Below, piece by piece: positions 6,490 to 13,653 of a stretch of 17,391 nt of DNA; position 1 is the first letter of the stretch; each line of letters opens with the position of its first letter. Source of the stretch: UBA6382 sp963631415 (GTDB lineage Bacteria; Bacteroidota; Bacteroidia; Bacteroidales; Bacteroidaceae). Both the position numbers and the translations under genes were made by a program. The notes below the pieces were generated by a model. It was given only the letters and a program-made list of their open reading frames with translations, had not been told where the DNA came from and did no database searches. Location of the stretch: the NCBI GenBank assembly GCA_963631415.1, contig CAVGQS010000038.1, positions 1 through 17,391 of the forward strand, in the 5' to 3' direction.

Positions 6490-7899
6490 TTAGCGCAGGT
6501 TGCGGAAGCCCTCAATCAGCTCTTCAAACTTGTCCAGCGACTTGCGGAAGTCCTCCTGGCTGAAGAAAGTCTCCAGTGAGTAGCCGGAGCCGTCGGGGAA
6601 GCAGATGACGGGGTCGTCGTACCACACGCTGTGACCGTCGTAGTCATAGTCAAACGCCATCATCTTGAGGTAGGCCTGCCGGGTGGACTTGTTGTCGTAG
6701 TACACGTTGATGTCCATCATGCTGTTGGCCTGGTTGATAAACGACTTGAACGTAGCCTCGTCGGTGTCGTTGTCGGTGGCAGAGTTGAGGCAGTCGAGAT
6801 ATTTCTCCAGGTCCTGAACAGTGCCCTGAATCTGCACCTCGCCAAGGATGTCTATCTTCACCACGGCGTTCTGCACGTTCACGTCGTCAAAGTCAGAGCC
6901 GCTGATGGTGTGGCTGCCGTCGTGGATGAAGTCGGGAATGCCGGTCAGGTCAGAGGCGATGTCGAAGGAGTAGACCCTCGTGGAGCCCTTGTAGACGTCA
7001 AGCTGCACGGCTGCCGACTTGTTGGCGTCGTAGGCAAACTGCTTCAGGTCGAACACGTAGTCGTTGAGAGTTGTCTTGGCGTTGAGCGTCACGTTCGTCT
7101 TCCTGAGGCTGAAGTACTGGCCGTCCGCCAGGTCGCCCAACGAGAGGTGGAGGTCGGTGGTCATCACCGTCTTGCCGTCCTGGCTGAGGCTGAGCGTGAT
7201 GTGCTCGGGCACCTTCATGGTAATTTGTGTGGTGATGAAATACTTGTAGAGGTTAGTCAGTTCGTCAGACACTTCCTCCTCGTCATACTTGAACTGGCCT
7301 TCCTCGCCAGCCTCATCCCACTCCTTGTATTGGGAGAGGTACACGTTTTTTGTGGCGCCGCTGCCGGCAACTTTCAGGACGCACTCCTTGCCGTCCCTGT
7401 CCTCAAAGAAAATCTGCAGGTCGTCGGCGTCGGTGCGGGTCCACTTCTTGCTGTCTTCGTCAGCGGTGAAGTGGCCGTTGAGATTGGATATGGCTATCAG
7501 GGCGTTGTAGTTGCGGAACACGTCATAGTAGACGCCAGTGTGGCCGTCCTCGGTGTGGCGGTCGGTCTCCGTCTTGTTTTCGCTCACGAGAGTGCCCAAG
7601 GCCTGCAGCGTCGACGTAAACCACTCGTCGATGTCGTCGCTGTTGTAGGCGGTGCGCTCAAGCATGTCTTCAGTGAGGCGGTAGATATTCTGGAAGTCTT
7701 CTGCCGGCGTGAGGTTCATTGCCCTTACTGCCACGTCGTCAAGTTTCTTCTTCTGCTCCAGAGTGCTGACCACGGTGTCGGCCTTGGCGCTGCCGCCGTC
7801 ACCCGAACCGCTGCCGTTAGAATCGTCGCTGCAAGCTGTAAGCGAAAGCATTGCCACTGCAGCAGCGCACATCGCTGTCCTGAACAATATTTTTTTCAT
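6490..7899 (-). CDS. Unknown large lipoprotein, probably surface-exposed
   Basis: I do not recognise this family. The start at 7897-7899 gives MKKILFRTAMCAAAVAMLSL and a lipobox LTAC (C23), then S-D-D-S, a Bacteroidetes surface-export-type sequence, and a Gly/Ser linker (residues 27-38). The mature part (469 residues in total) is rich in Asp, Glu and Tyr, with alternating helical (VRAMNLTPAEDFQNIYRLTEDM) and beta-rich sections. A GTG 24 codons upstream keeps the frame but would bury the signal peptide, so it is rejected. It is the first gene of the operon with the TonB receptor and DUF4249 protein, so a role in binding the receptor's substrate is plausible. No catalytic motif was seen. Confidence 0.75.
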   Translation of the reverse strand: MKKILFRTAMCAAAVAMLSLTACSDDSNGSGSGDGGSAKADTVVSTLEQKKKLDDVAVRAMNLTPAEDFQNIYRLTEDMLERTAYNSDDIDEWFTSTLQALGTLVSENKTETDRHTEDGHTGVYYDVFRNYNALIAISNLNGHFTADEDSKKWTRTDADDLQIFFEDRDGKECVLKVAGSGATKNVYLSQYKEWDEAGEEGQFKYDEEEVSDELTNLYKYFITTQITMKVPEHITLSLSQDGKTVMTTDLHLSLGDLADGQYFSLRKTNVTLNAKTTLNDYVFDLKQFAYDANKSAAVQLDVYKGSTRVYSFDIASDLTGIPDFIHDGSHTISGSDFDDVNVQNAVVKIDILGEVQIQGTVQDLEKYLDCLNSATDNDTDEATFKSFINQANSMMDINVYYDNKSTRQAYLKMMAFDYDYDGHSVWYDDPVICFPDGSGYSLETFFSQEDFRKSLDKFEELIEGFRNLR

Positions 7900-8037
7900 C
7901 TTCTTGGTTGTTTTGTCCGGAGGACTCCCCTGTCCGGCGCTTAATGTTACTTGTTTTTTCCTCTCTGGCACAGGACTCCGCTCCAGGCTTGCTCAGGCAG
8001 CCCGCAGTGTGCCAAGGTGTTTCATGGTGCAAAAGTA
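7900..8037 (-). promoter_or_regulatory. Promoter and structured leader of the lipoprotein/TonB operon
   Basis: On the minus strand TACTTTTG (8030-8037) fits the -7 box TAnnTTTG. The roughly 120-nt leader can fold: TGGCACA pairs with TGTGCCA (8008-8014 with 7966-7972) around a 35-nt inner region with a GGCT/AGCC stem, and CCGGA/TCCGG forms a second hairpin near 7917-7937. It matches no riboswitch I know; the conserved boxes of the cobalamin riboswitch were looked for and not found. Confidence 0.4.
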
Positions 8038-8095
8038 GCAACTTTTCGTCAACAGATAAAGCAAAACGAAGAAAAACAACTAGTTAAAACGGCAG

Positions 8096-8138
8096 AAAAA
8101 ACGCCCGGCGCGGCAGGGGGTTGAGGGACGCGCCCGGC
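8096..8138 (-). terminator. Rho-independent terminator of the czcBAC operon
   Basis: Minus-strand GC-rich arms (8129-8138 and 8103-8112) pair over 10 bp with one mismatch and a 16-nt loop, followed after one base by six T (A6 at 8096-8101). It begins 3 bases after the czcC stop codon, so it ends the efflux operon before the lipoprotein/TonB operon. Confidence 0.75.
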
Positions 8139-8140
8139 TC

Positions 8141-9289
8141 CTATAGCGCCTGCAGCTCTGCCTGTATTTTGTTGTAGCGGTTTTCGCTGGCGAGGCGCTC
8201 CTGGAGGATGGTGTAGATGCGGGCGCTCTCAACGTAGTATTCGGCTATGCCCAGTTCGCCGGCGGTTACTGCCCGCATGAGGGTCTGCAGACTCTGGTTC
8301 ATCAGTCCCGTGTCGTAGGCGGCGAGCTGTCGCTGCAGGGCTTCGGCCTCGGTCTGCAGGGCTTGGCGGCGGGTGCTGAGCTTGTGCTCTGCCAGCTCCA
8401 CCTCGAGTTGGGCGGCTGACTGCCTCAGTTGCGAGGCCTTGATTTTGCGCGAGTTGGAGAAGAGGGGTATCGACACGCCCACGAGCGGTCCGTTAGACGC
8501 CTGGCTGAGTTCAGTGTTGCGGCGGTAGCCCAGCGTGACGGTGGGCAGCCATTCGCGCTTGGCCACAGCGGTTTCTTGCTTGGCTTGGGTCAGGGCGGCG
8601 TTGGCGCGGGCGAGTTCTGCCGACCGCGGAATGAGGGCGGTCTCGCAGCTGCCCCCGGTGGCACTGGCGTTGAGCGACTCCTCCGAGGCGCCCAGTTCCA
8701 TCAGGGCAATCTTGAGCTGGCTGATGTCGCTGCGGTTTTTCAGCAGTTCGGTCTGCAGCGTCATGCTGTCTATGCGCACCCGGTTGAGCTCCATGGCGGT
8801 GGCTTCGCCGTGCCTTATCCGCTTGCGGCAGATGGCGAGCAACGAGTCGGCGGCATCGATGCGGCGGCTGATGAGGGTGGTGGTCTGCATGGCGGTCTGC
8901 AGGTCGCAGCAGAGGTTGTGAGCCTCGAGCATCAGATTGCTCAGGGCGAGGCTGTAGTCCTTGTCGAGGGCGTCTTGCTGCAGCGAGATAGACTTGCTGC
9001 GGGCGGAGTAAGCCGCCGGCAGCTTGAACTCCTGCGACACGATGAGTTCGCTGCTTGCCACGCCGCTCGCCCCGCTGCGGAAGAACGGGCTGTACTCCAC
9101 CGAGGTCGCCCCAAGGGTGTTTTCCGCCTTCATCTCCATTATGGCGGCGGAGTTTTGCTGGGCCATGGCCTTGAGCTGCTTGTTGTTGGCTGCCACGGAG
9201 CGCAAGATGGCGTTGGTGTTGACCGACTGGCTATATAATAAGGTATAGGAGGCGCCTGCCACGAGCAGCGCCATCAGGAGTCTTTTCAT
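8141..9289 (-). CDS. czcC: CzcC-like outer-membrane efflux channel (TolC family)
   Basis: The 382-residue protein (ATG at 9287-9289) begins with a signal peptide (MKRLLMALLVAGASYTLLYS). The mature part is the long-helix pattern of outer-membrane efflux proteins: a heptad-rich helix with Gln/Ala/Leu (NKQLKAMAQQNSAAIMEMKA), a beta-strand region with SQEFKLP, more long helices, the inner repeat (VAKREWLPTVTLGYRRN), and a C-terminal coiled-coil region. It is somewhat shorter than typical CzcC proteins. Its ATG overlaps the TGA of the pump gene by 4 bases (ATGA), giving coupled translation. It should form the trimeric outer-membrane exit duct for the CzcA/CzcB complex. Family membership is clear; the metal is not visible from this protein. 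Confidence 0.85.
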   Translation of the reverse strand: MKRLLMALLVAGASYTLLYSQSVNTNAILRSVAANNKQLKAMAQQNSAAIMEMKAENTLGATSVEYSPFFRSGASGVASSELIVSQEFKLPAAYSARSKSISLQQDALDKDYSLALSNLMLEAHNLCCDLQTAMQTTTLISRRIDAADSLLAICRKRIRHGEATAMELNRVRIDSMTLQTELLKNRSDISQLKIALMELGASEESLNASATGGSCETALIPRSAELARANAALTQAKQETAVAKREWLPTVTLGYRRNTELSQASNGPLVGVSIPLFSNSRKIKASQLRQSAAQLEVELAEHKLSTRRQALQTEAEALQRQLAAYDTGLMNQSLQTLMRAVTAGELGIAEYYVESARIYTILQERLASENRYNKIQAELQAL

Positions 9290-12200
9290 TGCTTGGCTGT
9301 TTTTTTGCGGTTGTGTTTCCATTCGTAGACCACGGGAATGACGAACGCGTTGAGGAAGGTGGAGGTGAGCAGTCCTCCGAGTATCACCTTGGCCATGGGG
9401 CTCTGTATCTCGTTGCCCGGCAGGCTGCCGCGCACGGCCAGGGGTATCAGGGCCAGCGCCGAGGTCAGCGCCGTCATGATGATGGGGTTCATGCGGTCGA
9501 GCGAGCCGGTCATGACGCACTGGCGCAGGGGCATGGCGGGGTCCTGGCGCAGCTGGTTGTATTCGGTGATGAGCAGCATGCCGTTGCGCGTGGCTATGCC
9601 GAAGAGCGAGATGAAGCCTATGATGGCGGGTATGCTCAGCGTGCCGGAGGTGAGCACCAGCACGAAGACGCCGCCTATGAGCGCCAGCGGCAGGTTGAGC
9701 AGTATGAGGGCGCTCTCGCCGGCGTTGCGGAACTGGGCGTTGAGCAGCAGGAAGATGACCAGTATGCTCACTATGGAGGTGAGCAGCAGTATGCGGCTCG
9801 CCGCCTGCTCGCTCTCAAACTGGCCGCCGTATTCTATGTGGTAGCCCTCGGGCAGCTTCACCTGGCTCTCTATGTTGTCCTTGATGTCGCTGACTATGCT
9901 GCCCAGGTCGCGCCCGCTGCAGTTGGCGCTGATGACTATCTTGCGGCTCACGTTTTCGCGGCTGATGGCGTTGGGGCCCATCGACGAGCTCACCTCTGCC
10001 ACGTCGGCAAGCGGTATCTTGCGCCCGTCGTTGGTATCGATGAGCAGGCCGCGTATCTCCTCCATGGTGCTGCGGCTCTTGGCGTCGCTCTTCACCACTA
10101 TGTTGAAGGACTTGCCGCCGTCGTTGACCTGCGCCACGGCCTGGCCTGCCAGGGCGGTGGTGACAAACTCGTTGAACTCGGGCATGGTGATGCCCTGCCG
10201 CAAGAGCATCTCGCGGTTGGGCGTTATCTTGAGTTCGGGGCGCTCTATCTGCTGCTCCACGTTGAGGTCGGCTATGCCCTCTATGTCCTCTATGCTTTCC
10301 TTTATCTCGTTGCCCAGCGTGAAGAGGCGGTTGAGGTTGGGACCAAAGAGCTTGATGGCTATGTTGGCCTGCGTGCCGCTGAGCATGGCGTCGATGCGGT
10401 GGCTGATGGGCTGTCCTATCTCTATGTTGGCGCCCACTATGACCGACAGCTTCTGCCTGATGTCGCTGAGCAGCTCCTCATGGGTGCGGTCGGCGAGCTC
10501 AAAGGGAGCCTCCAGTTCCGACACGTTGACGCCCAGCGCGTGCTCGTCGAGTTCTGCGCGCCCGGTCTTGCGCACCACGGTCTTTATTTCGGGTATCGAC
10601 ATGAGAATCTTCTCCGCCTGCTTGCCTATCTTGTCAGACTCCTCGAGCGACACGCCCGGCAGGGTGCTCACGTTGATGGTGAACGAACCCTCGTTGAAGG
10701 GCGGCAGGAAGGTGTGGCCCAGGGTGAAGAACAACGCCAGGGCTGCCACGAGCAGTGCGGCGGTGGTGCCTATCACTCCCCGCTTGTGGTCGAGGGCGAA
10801 AGCCAGCAGCCGCGAGTAGCGGCTCTTGAGCCACCTCACGATGGCGGACTCGCGCTTGCCTCTGAGCTCCAGTTTGTCGGACGTGAGCAGATAGCTGCAC
10901 AGCACGGGGGTGAGGGTCAGCGCCACCACGGTGGAGGCGAAGAGGGCGGTGATAAACGCTATGCCCAGCGGGATGAGCATGCGCCCCTCCATGCCGCTCA
11001 GGAAGAAGAGGGGCAGAAAGCTCGCCACTATGATGAGCGTGGAGTTGAGAATGGGCACGCGCACCTCGCACGAGGCCTCACACACTATCCGCGTCTTGTC
11101 CTTCGCGCCAGTGGCGGTGCGCAGCTTGCGCCACACGTTCTCCACGTCCACTATGGCGTCGTCCACCAGCGAACCGATGGCTATGGCGAGGCCGCCCAGG
11201 GTCATGGTGTTGAGCGTGATGCCAAACCACCTGAGCGTAAGCACCGTGACGAGCAGCGAGAGGGGTATGGTGACCAGCGAGATGACGGTGGTGCGGGCAT
11301 TGGCGAGGAAGAGGGCGAGCACTATGATAACAAACAGCGAACCCTCGAGCAGCGAACTGCCCACGTTGCTGATGCTGCTCTCTATGAAGCGCGACTGGCG
11401 GAAGGAGTCGGTGGAGAAGCGTATGCCGTCGGGCAGGTTGTGCTGCAGTTCAGCCAGGGTCTTCTCCAGTTGCTCTGTCAGCTGCAGGGTGTTGGCGCCG
11501 GGCTGTTTGGTCACGGTGAGCAGCACTGCCGGCTTGCCCTTCTCCGAGGCGGTGCCGAGCCGGGGCTCCTGCGCCCCGATGCGCACCTCGGCTATGTCGC
11601 TGAGGGTGATGGGCGAGCCGTCCACCGACTTCACCAGCGAGCGGCCAATCTCCTCCACCTTGTCGGTGGCGGCAATGCCGCGCACTATGTATTCGTTGCC
11701 GTACTGGTTGACCACGCCGCCGTTGACATTGCTGTTCATGCTGCGCACAGCCGCCACCATCTCGCCCAGGCTCACGCCGTAGTGCCTCATCTTGCCGGGG
11801 TCGAAAAGAATTTGGTATTCCTTCACGTCGCCGCCCAGCACGGAGACCTGAGCTACGCCCTTCACGGAGAACAGCCTGGGCCGCACGGTCCAGTCGGCTA
11901 TGGTGCGCAGGTCGAGCTGCGACACCTTGTCGGATGTGAGGCCCACTATGAGCAGCTCTCCCAATATGGACGACTGCGGACCTATGGTGGGGGTATTGGC
12001 GTTGGCGGGCAGGCTCTCCTTCACCGCCGCCAGCTTCTCGGTGACGGTCTGGCGCGCTATGTAGATGTCGGTGTCCCAATCAAACTCTACCCACACTACC
12101 GAGAAACCGGTGGTCGACGACGAACGCACGCGGCGCACGCCAGTGGCGCCGTTGACGGCGGTCTCAATGGGTATGGTGACGAGTTGCTCCACCTCTTCCG

Positions 12201-12372
12201 ACGCCATGCCGTTGGCCTCGGTCATCACGGTCACGGTGGGCGCGTTGAGGTCGGGAAACACGTCTATGTCGGAGTGGCTGGCGGAGTAGAGGCCGGCGCC
12301 GGTCAGTATCACCGCCACAAAGACTATGAGCAACTTGTTGCGTAGCGAAAAGCGTATGATGTGGTTCAGCAT
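9286..12372 (-). CDS. czcA: CzcA/CusA-family RND heavy-metal efflux pump
   Basis: The 1028-residue protein has the complete RND layout: N-terminal membrane helix (about 13-31), a periplasmic porter half with the heavy-metal signature SDIDVFPDLNAPTV, TM2-TM7 (about 340-555), a second porter half, and TM8-TM12. In TM4 the proton-relay stretch is AIGSLVDDAIVDVEN, with D404, D405 and E411. The first Asp of the CzcA DFG motif is replaced by Ala (A398), and the periplasmic positions holding CusA's copper-binding methionines carry Asn/Glu. So the pump is probably not a Cus-type Cu/Ag exporter, but the substrate remains open. It sits in czcB-czcA-czcC order, 16 bp after czcB and overlapping czcC by 4 bases. 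It would drive metal from periplasm or cytoplasm outward using protons. Confidence 0.93.
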   Translation of the reverse strand: MLNHIIRFSLRNKLLIVFVAVILTGAGLYSASHSDIDVFPDLNAPTVTVMTEANGMASEEVEQLVTIPIETAVNGATGVRRVRSSSTTGFSVVWVEFDWDTDIYIARQTVTEKLAAVKESLPANANTPTIGPQSSILGELLIVGLTSDKVSQLDLRTIADWTVRPRLFSVKGVAQVSVLGGDVKEYQILFDPGKMRHYGVSLGEMVAAVRSMNSNVNGGVVNQYGNEYIVRGIAATDKVEEIGRSLVKSVDGSPITLSDIAEVRIGAQEPRLGTASEKGKPAVLLTVTKQPGANTLQLTEQLEKTLAELQHNLPDGIRFSTDSFRQSRFIESSISNVGSSLLEGSLFVIIVLALFLANARTTVISLVTIPLSLLVTVLTLRWFGITLNTMTLGGLAIAIGSLVDDAIVDVENVWRKLRTATGAKDKTRIVCEASCEVRVPILNSTLIIVASFLPLFFLSGMEGRMLIPLGIAFITALFASTVVALTLTPVLCSYLLTSDKLELRGKRESAIVRWLKSRYSRLLAFALDHKRGVIGTTAALLVAALALFFTLGHTFLPPFNEGSFTINVSTLPGVSLEESDKIGKQAEKILMSIPEIKTVVRKTGRAELDEHALGVNVSELEAPFELADRTHEELLSDIRQKLSVIVGANIEIGQPISHRIDAMLSGTQANIAIKLFGPNLNRLFTLGNEIKESIEDIEGIADLNVEQQIERPELKITPNREMLLRQGITMPEFNEFVTTALAGQAVAQVNDGGKSFNIVVKSDAKSRSTMEEIRGLLIDTNDGRKIPLADVAEVSSSMGPNAISRENVSRKIVISANCSGRDLGSIVSDIKDNIESQVKLPEGYHIEYGGQFESEQAASRILLLTSIVSILVIFLLLNAQFRNAGESALILLNLPLALIGGVFVLVLTSGTLSIPAIIGFISLFGIATRNGMLLITEYNQLRQDPAMPLRQCVMTGSLDRMNPIIMTALTSALALIPLAVRGSLPGNEIQSPMAKVILGGLLTSTFLNAFVIPVVYEWKHNRKKTAKQ

Positions 12373-12388
12373 GGTGGCGCGGGGGGCT

Positions 12389-13534
12389 TTAGTGTTCGTG
12401 GGTGTGTCCGGGAATGGTGTTGTTGGCAGCCGCCAGCTTGACGGTGACGGCTCCCTTGGTCACTATGCGCTCTCCGCCCCTGAGGCCAGAGGTTATCTCG
12501 GTGCGCTCGCCGTCGGTGGCGCCGGTGGTCACCTCATGCTTGTGGTAGTGGCTGCCGTCCTCCTGCGTGTAGACGTAGAAGACGCCCTGCTCCTCGGTCA
12601 GCGCCGTGGTCGGCACGCTCAGCACGCCCTGCCGCTCGCCCGTGACGAGGAACACCTCAGCGTAGGTGCCTGCCACCATGTCGCCCTTGTTGTCGAGCTG
12701 GAAGGTGACGGGTATGTACGACGACGTGCTCACCGCCGACTTGCCCGACGACATCAGCTTGCCGCCCACGTCACGCAGGTCTATGACGCGGTCGCTGTAC
12801 TGCGTGCGGAACTTGGCGGTAGAAATCTTGCCCAGCTCGTTGAAGTAGCGCACGGGCACCTCCACGCGCAGGTAGAGGTGCTGGTTTTTGGTCACCACCA
12901 TCAGGGGCGCGCCGGTCTCCACATAGTCGCCGTCCTTCACGAGGCACTCCTTCATATATCCGCTCACGGGCGACGAGATGGTGATGCCCTTGGCTGACGA
13001 CACCGACTTGACGGCGTTGTAGGCTATGGCGGCGTTCTCATACTCGGTGCGTATGGCGTTGAAGTCCTTTTCAGATATTATCTTGTCTTCCACCAGGGGC
13101 TTGGTGCGGTCATACTCGCGCTTGGCGGCGAGGTAATTGGTCAGGGCGCGCTGGGCGTAGTCGCCGTCCTTGAGCTTGTCCGACGCTATGTGGTAGAGCA
13201 CCTCGCCCTGCCTCAGGGCTATGCCCTCGCTGATGTGGCGCGAGTGGCTCACTATGCCGTTGACGGGAGCCACGATGGTCGTCTCGTCACACGTGGCGGC
13301 GATGAGGCTGCCGCTGGTGGCAATCACGTCGTGGAAGACGCCGGGCTCCAGCACTGCCGTCTCCACGCCGGCGGCGCGGGCCTTGGCGGAGTCCAGGAAG
13401 ATGTGGTCGGAGGAGTGCTCCTCAGCCTCGTCCTCGTCGTGGTGGTCGTGCTTGGCAGAGTGCGAGCATGACGAGAGGGCGAAAACCGCTCCCGCCATTA
13501 GCGCCAGTGCAGTCATGGGGTTCATTATTCTCAT
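12389..13534 (-). CDS. czcB: CzcB-like lipoprotein adaptor of the metal efflux pump
   Basis: The 381-residue protein (ATG at 13532-13534) has a lipobox (FALSSC, C23) followed by S-H, without the acidic export signal, so it should stay periplasmic. A His/Asp/Glu-rich stretch follows (residues 25-44), and the protein ends GHTHEH; both could bind metal. Between them are the adaptor parts: barrel-sandwich half-motifs (VIATSGSLIA, IVAPVNGIVSHSRHISEGIALRQGEV), a helical hairpin (DYAQRALTNYLAAKREYDR), the returning lipoyl half (ITISSPVSGYMKECLVKDGDYV) and a beta-barrel. It joins CzcA to CzcC in the periplasm. ATG lies 36 bases after a perfect -7 box. First gene of the operon. Confidence 0.88.
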   Translation of the reverse strand: MRIMNPMTALALMAGAVFALSSCSHSAKHDHHDEDEAEEHSSDHIFLDSAKARAAGVETAVLEPGVFHDVIATSGSLIAATCDETTIVAPVNGIVSHSRHISEGIALRQGEVLYHIASDKLKDGDYAQRALTNYLAAKREYDRTKPLVEDKIISEKDFNAIRTEYENAAIAYNAVKSVSSAKGITISSPVSGYMKECLVKDGDYVETGAPLMVVTKNQHLYLRVEVPVRYFNELGKISTAKFRTQYSDRVIDLRDVGGKLMSSGKSAVSTSSYIPVTFQLDNKGDMVAGTYAEVFLVTGERQGVLSVPTTALTEEQGVFYVYTQEDGSHYHKHEVTTGATDGERTEITSGLRGGERIVTKGAVTVKLAAANNTIPGHTHEH

Positions 13535-13568
13535 AGCCGTGTAGTGTTCGTGATTTCTTGTTTCCGGC

Positions 13569-13622
13569 TGCAAAGGTATGCAAAAGCGAGTGCAACTTGG
13601 TTGCAATGTTGTCCAAGTTGCA
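13569..13622 (-). promoter_or_regulatory. czcB promoter with phased TGCAA repeats
   Basis: On the minus strand TACCTTTG (13571-13578) fits the -7 box TAnnTTTG, 36 bases before the czcB ATG. Plus-strand TGCAA units start at 13569, 13579, 13591 and 13602, spaced 10-12 bp, and a TTGCA lies at 13618-13622. TGCAAC-TTG-GTTGCA (13591-13605) is a perfect 6-3-6 dyad of the size bound by Fur-family regulators. No good -33 box is seen where expected; the dyads occupy that place. Confidence 0.55.
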
Positions 13623-13627
13623 CTCGC
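13586..13627 (-). terminator. 15-bp perfect inverted repeat, terminator and/or operator
   Basis: Arms 13586-13600 and 13613-13627 are perfectly complementary over 15 bp with a 12-nt spacer. The repeat lies 27 bases after the beta-helix lipoprotein stop and is followed on the minus strand by TTTTGC, so it can end that transcript, though the T-run is short. It also covers the -33 region of czcB, so an operator function is equally possible. Confidence 0.55.
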
Positions 13628-13653
13628 GTCAAGACGGCGTCGGTGCGCCTGCC

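Noticed and set aside
6631..7944. 437-codon plus-strand open frame opposite the unknown lipoprotein
   Set aside because: Val/Leu/His-rich shadow translation; the minus strand has a signal peptide, a lipobox and operon spacing.
7900..7971. GTG start 24 codons upstream for the unknown lipoprotein
   Set aside because: It would place a hydrophilic extension before a good lipoprotein signal peptide; ATG at 7897-7899 is better.
7900..8140. Cobalamin riboswitch before the TonB operon
   Set aside because: The B12 box and other conserved elements of that riboswitch class are not present.
9290..9520. Upstream extension of the czcC frame to 9520
   Set aside because: It lies inside czcA in another frame and is His/Arg/Pro-rich without a signal peptide; the ATGA overlap at 9286-9289 sets the start.
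9289..12345. 1018-codon open frame on the plus strand opposite czcA
   Set aside because: It is the antisense shadow of a GC-rich coding gene. Its translation is low-complexity (His, Gly, Glu, Gln-rich) with no domain, while the minus strand gives a full RND pump.
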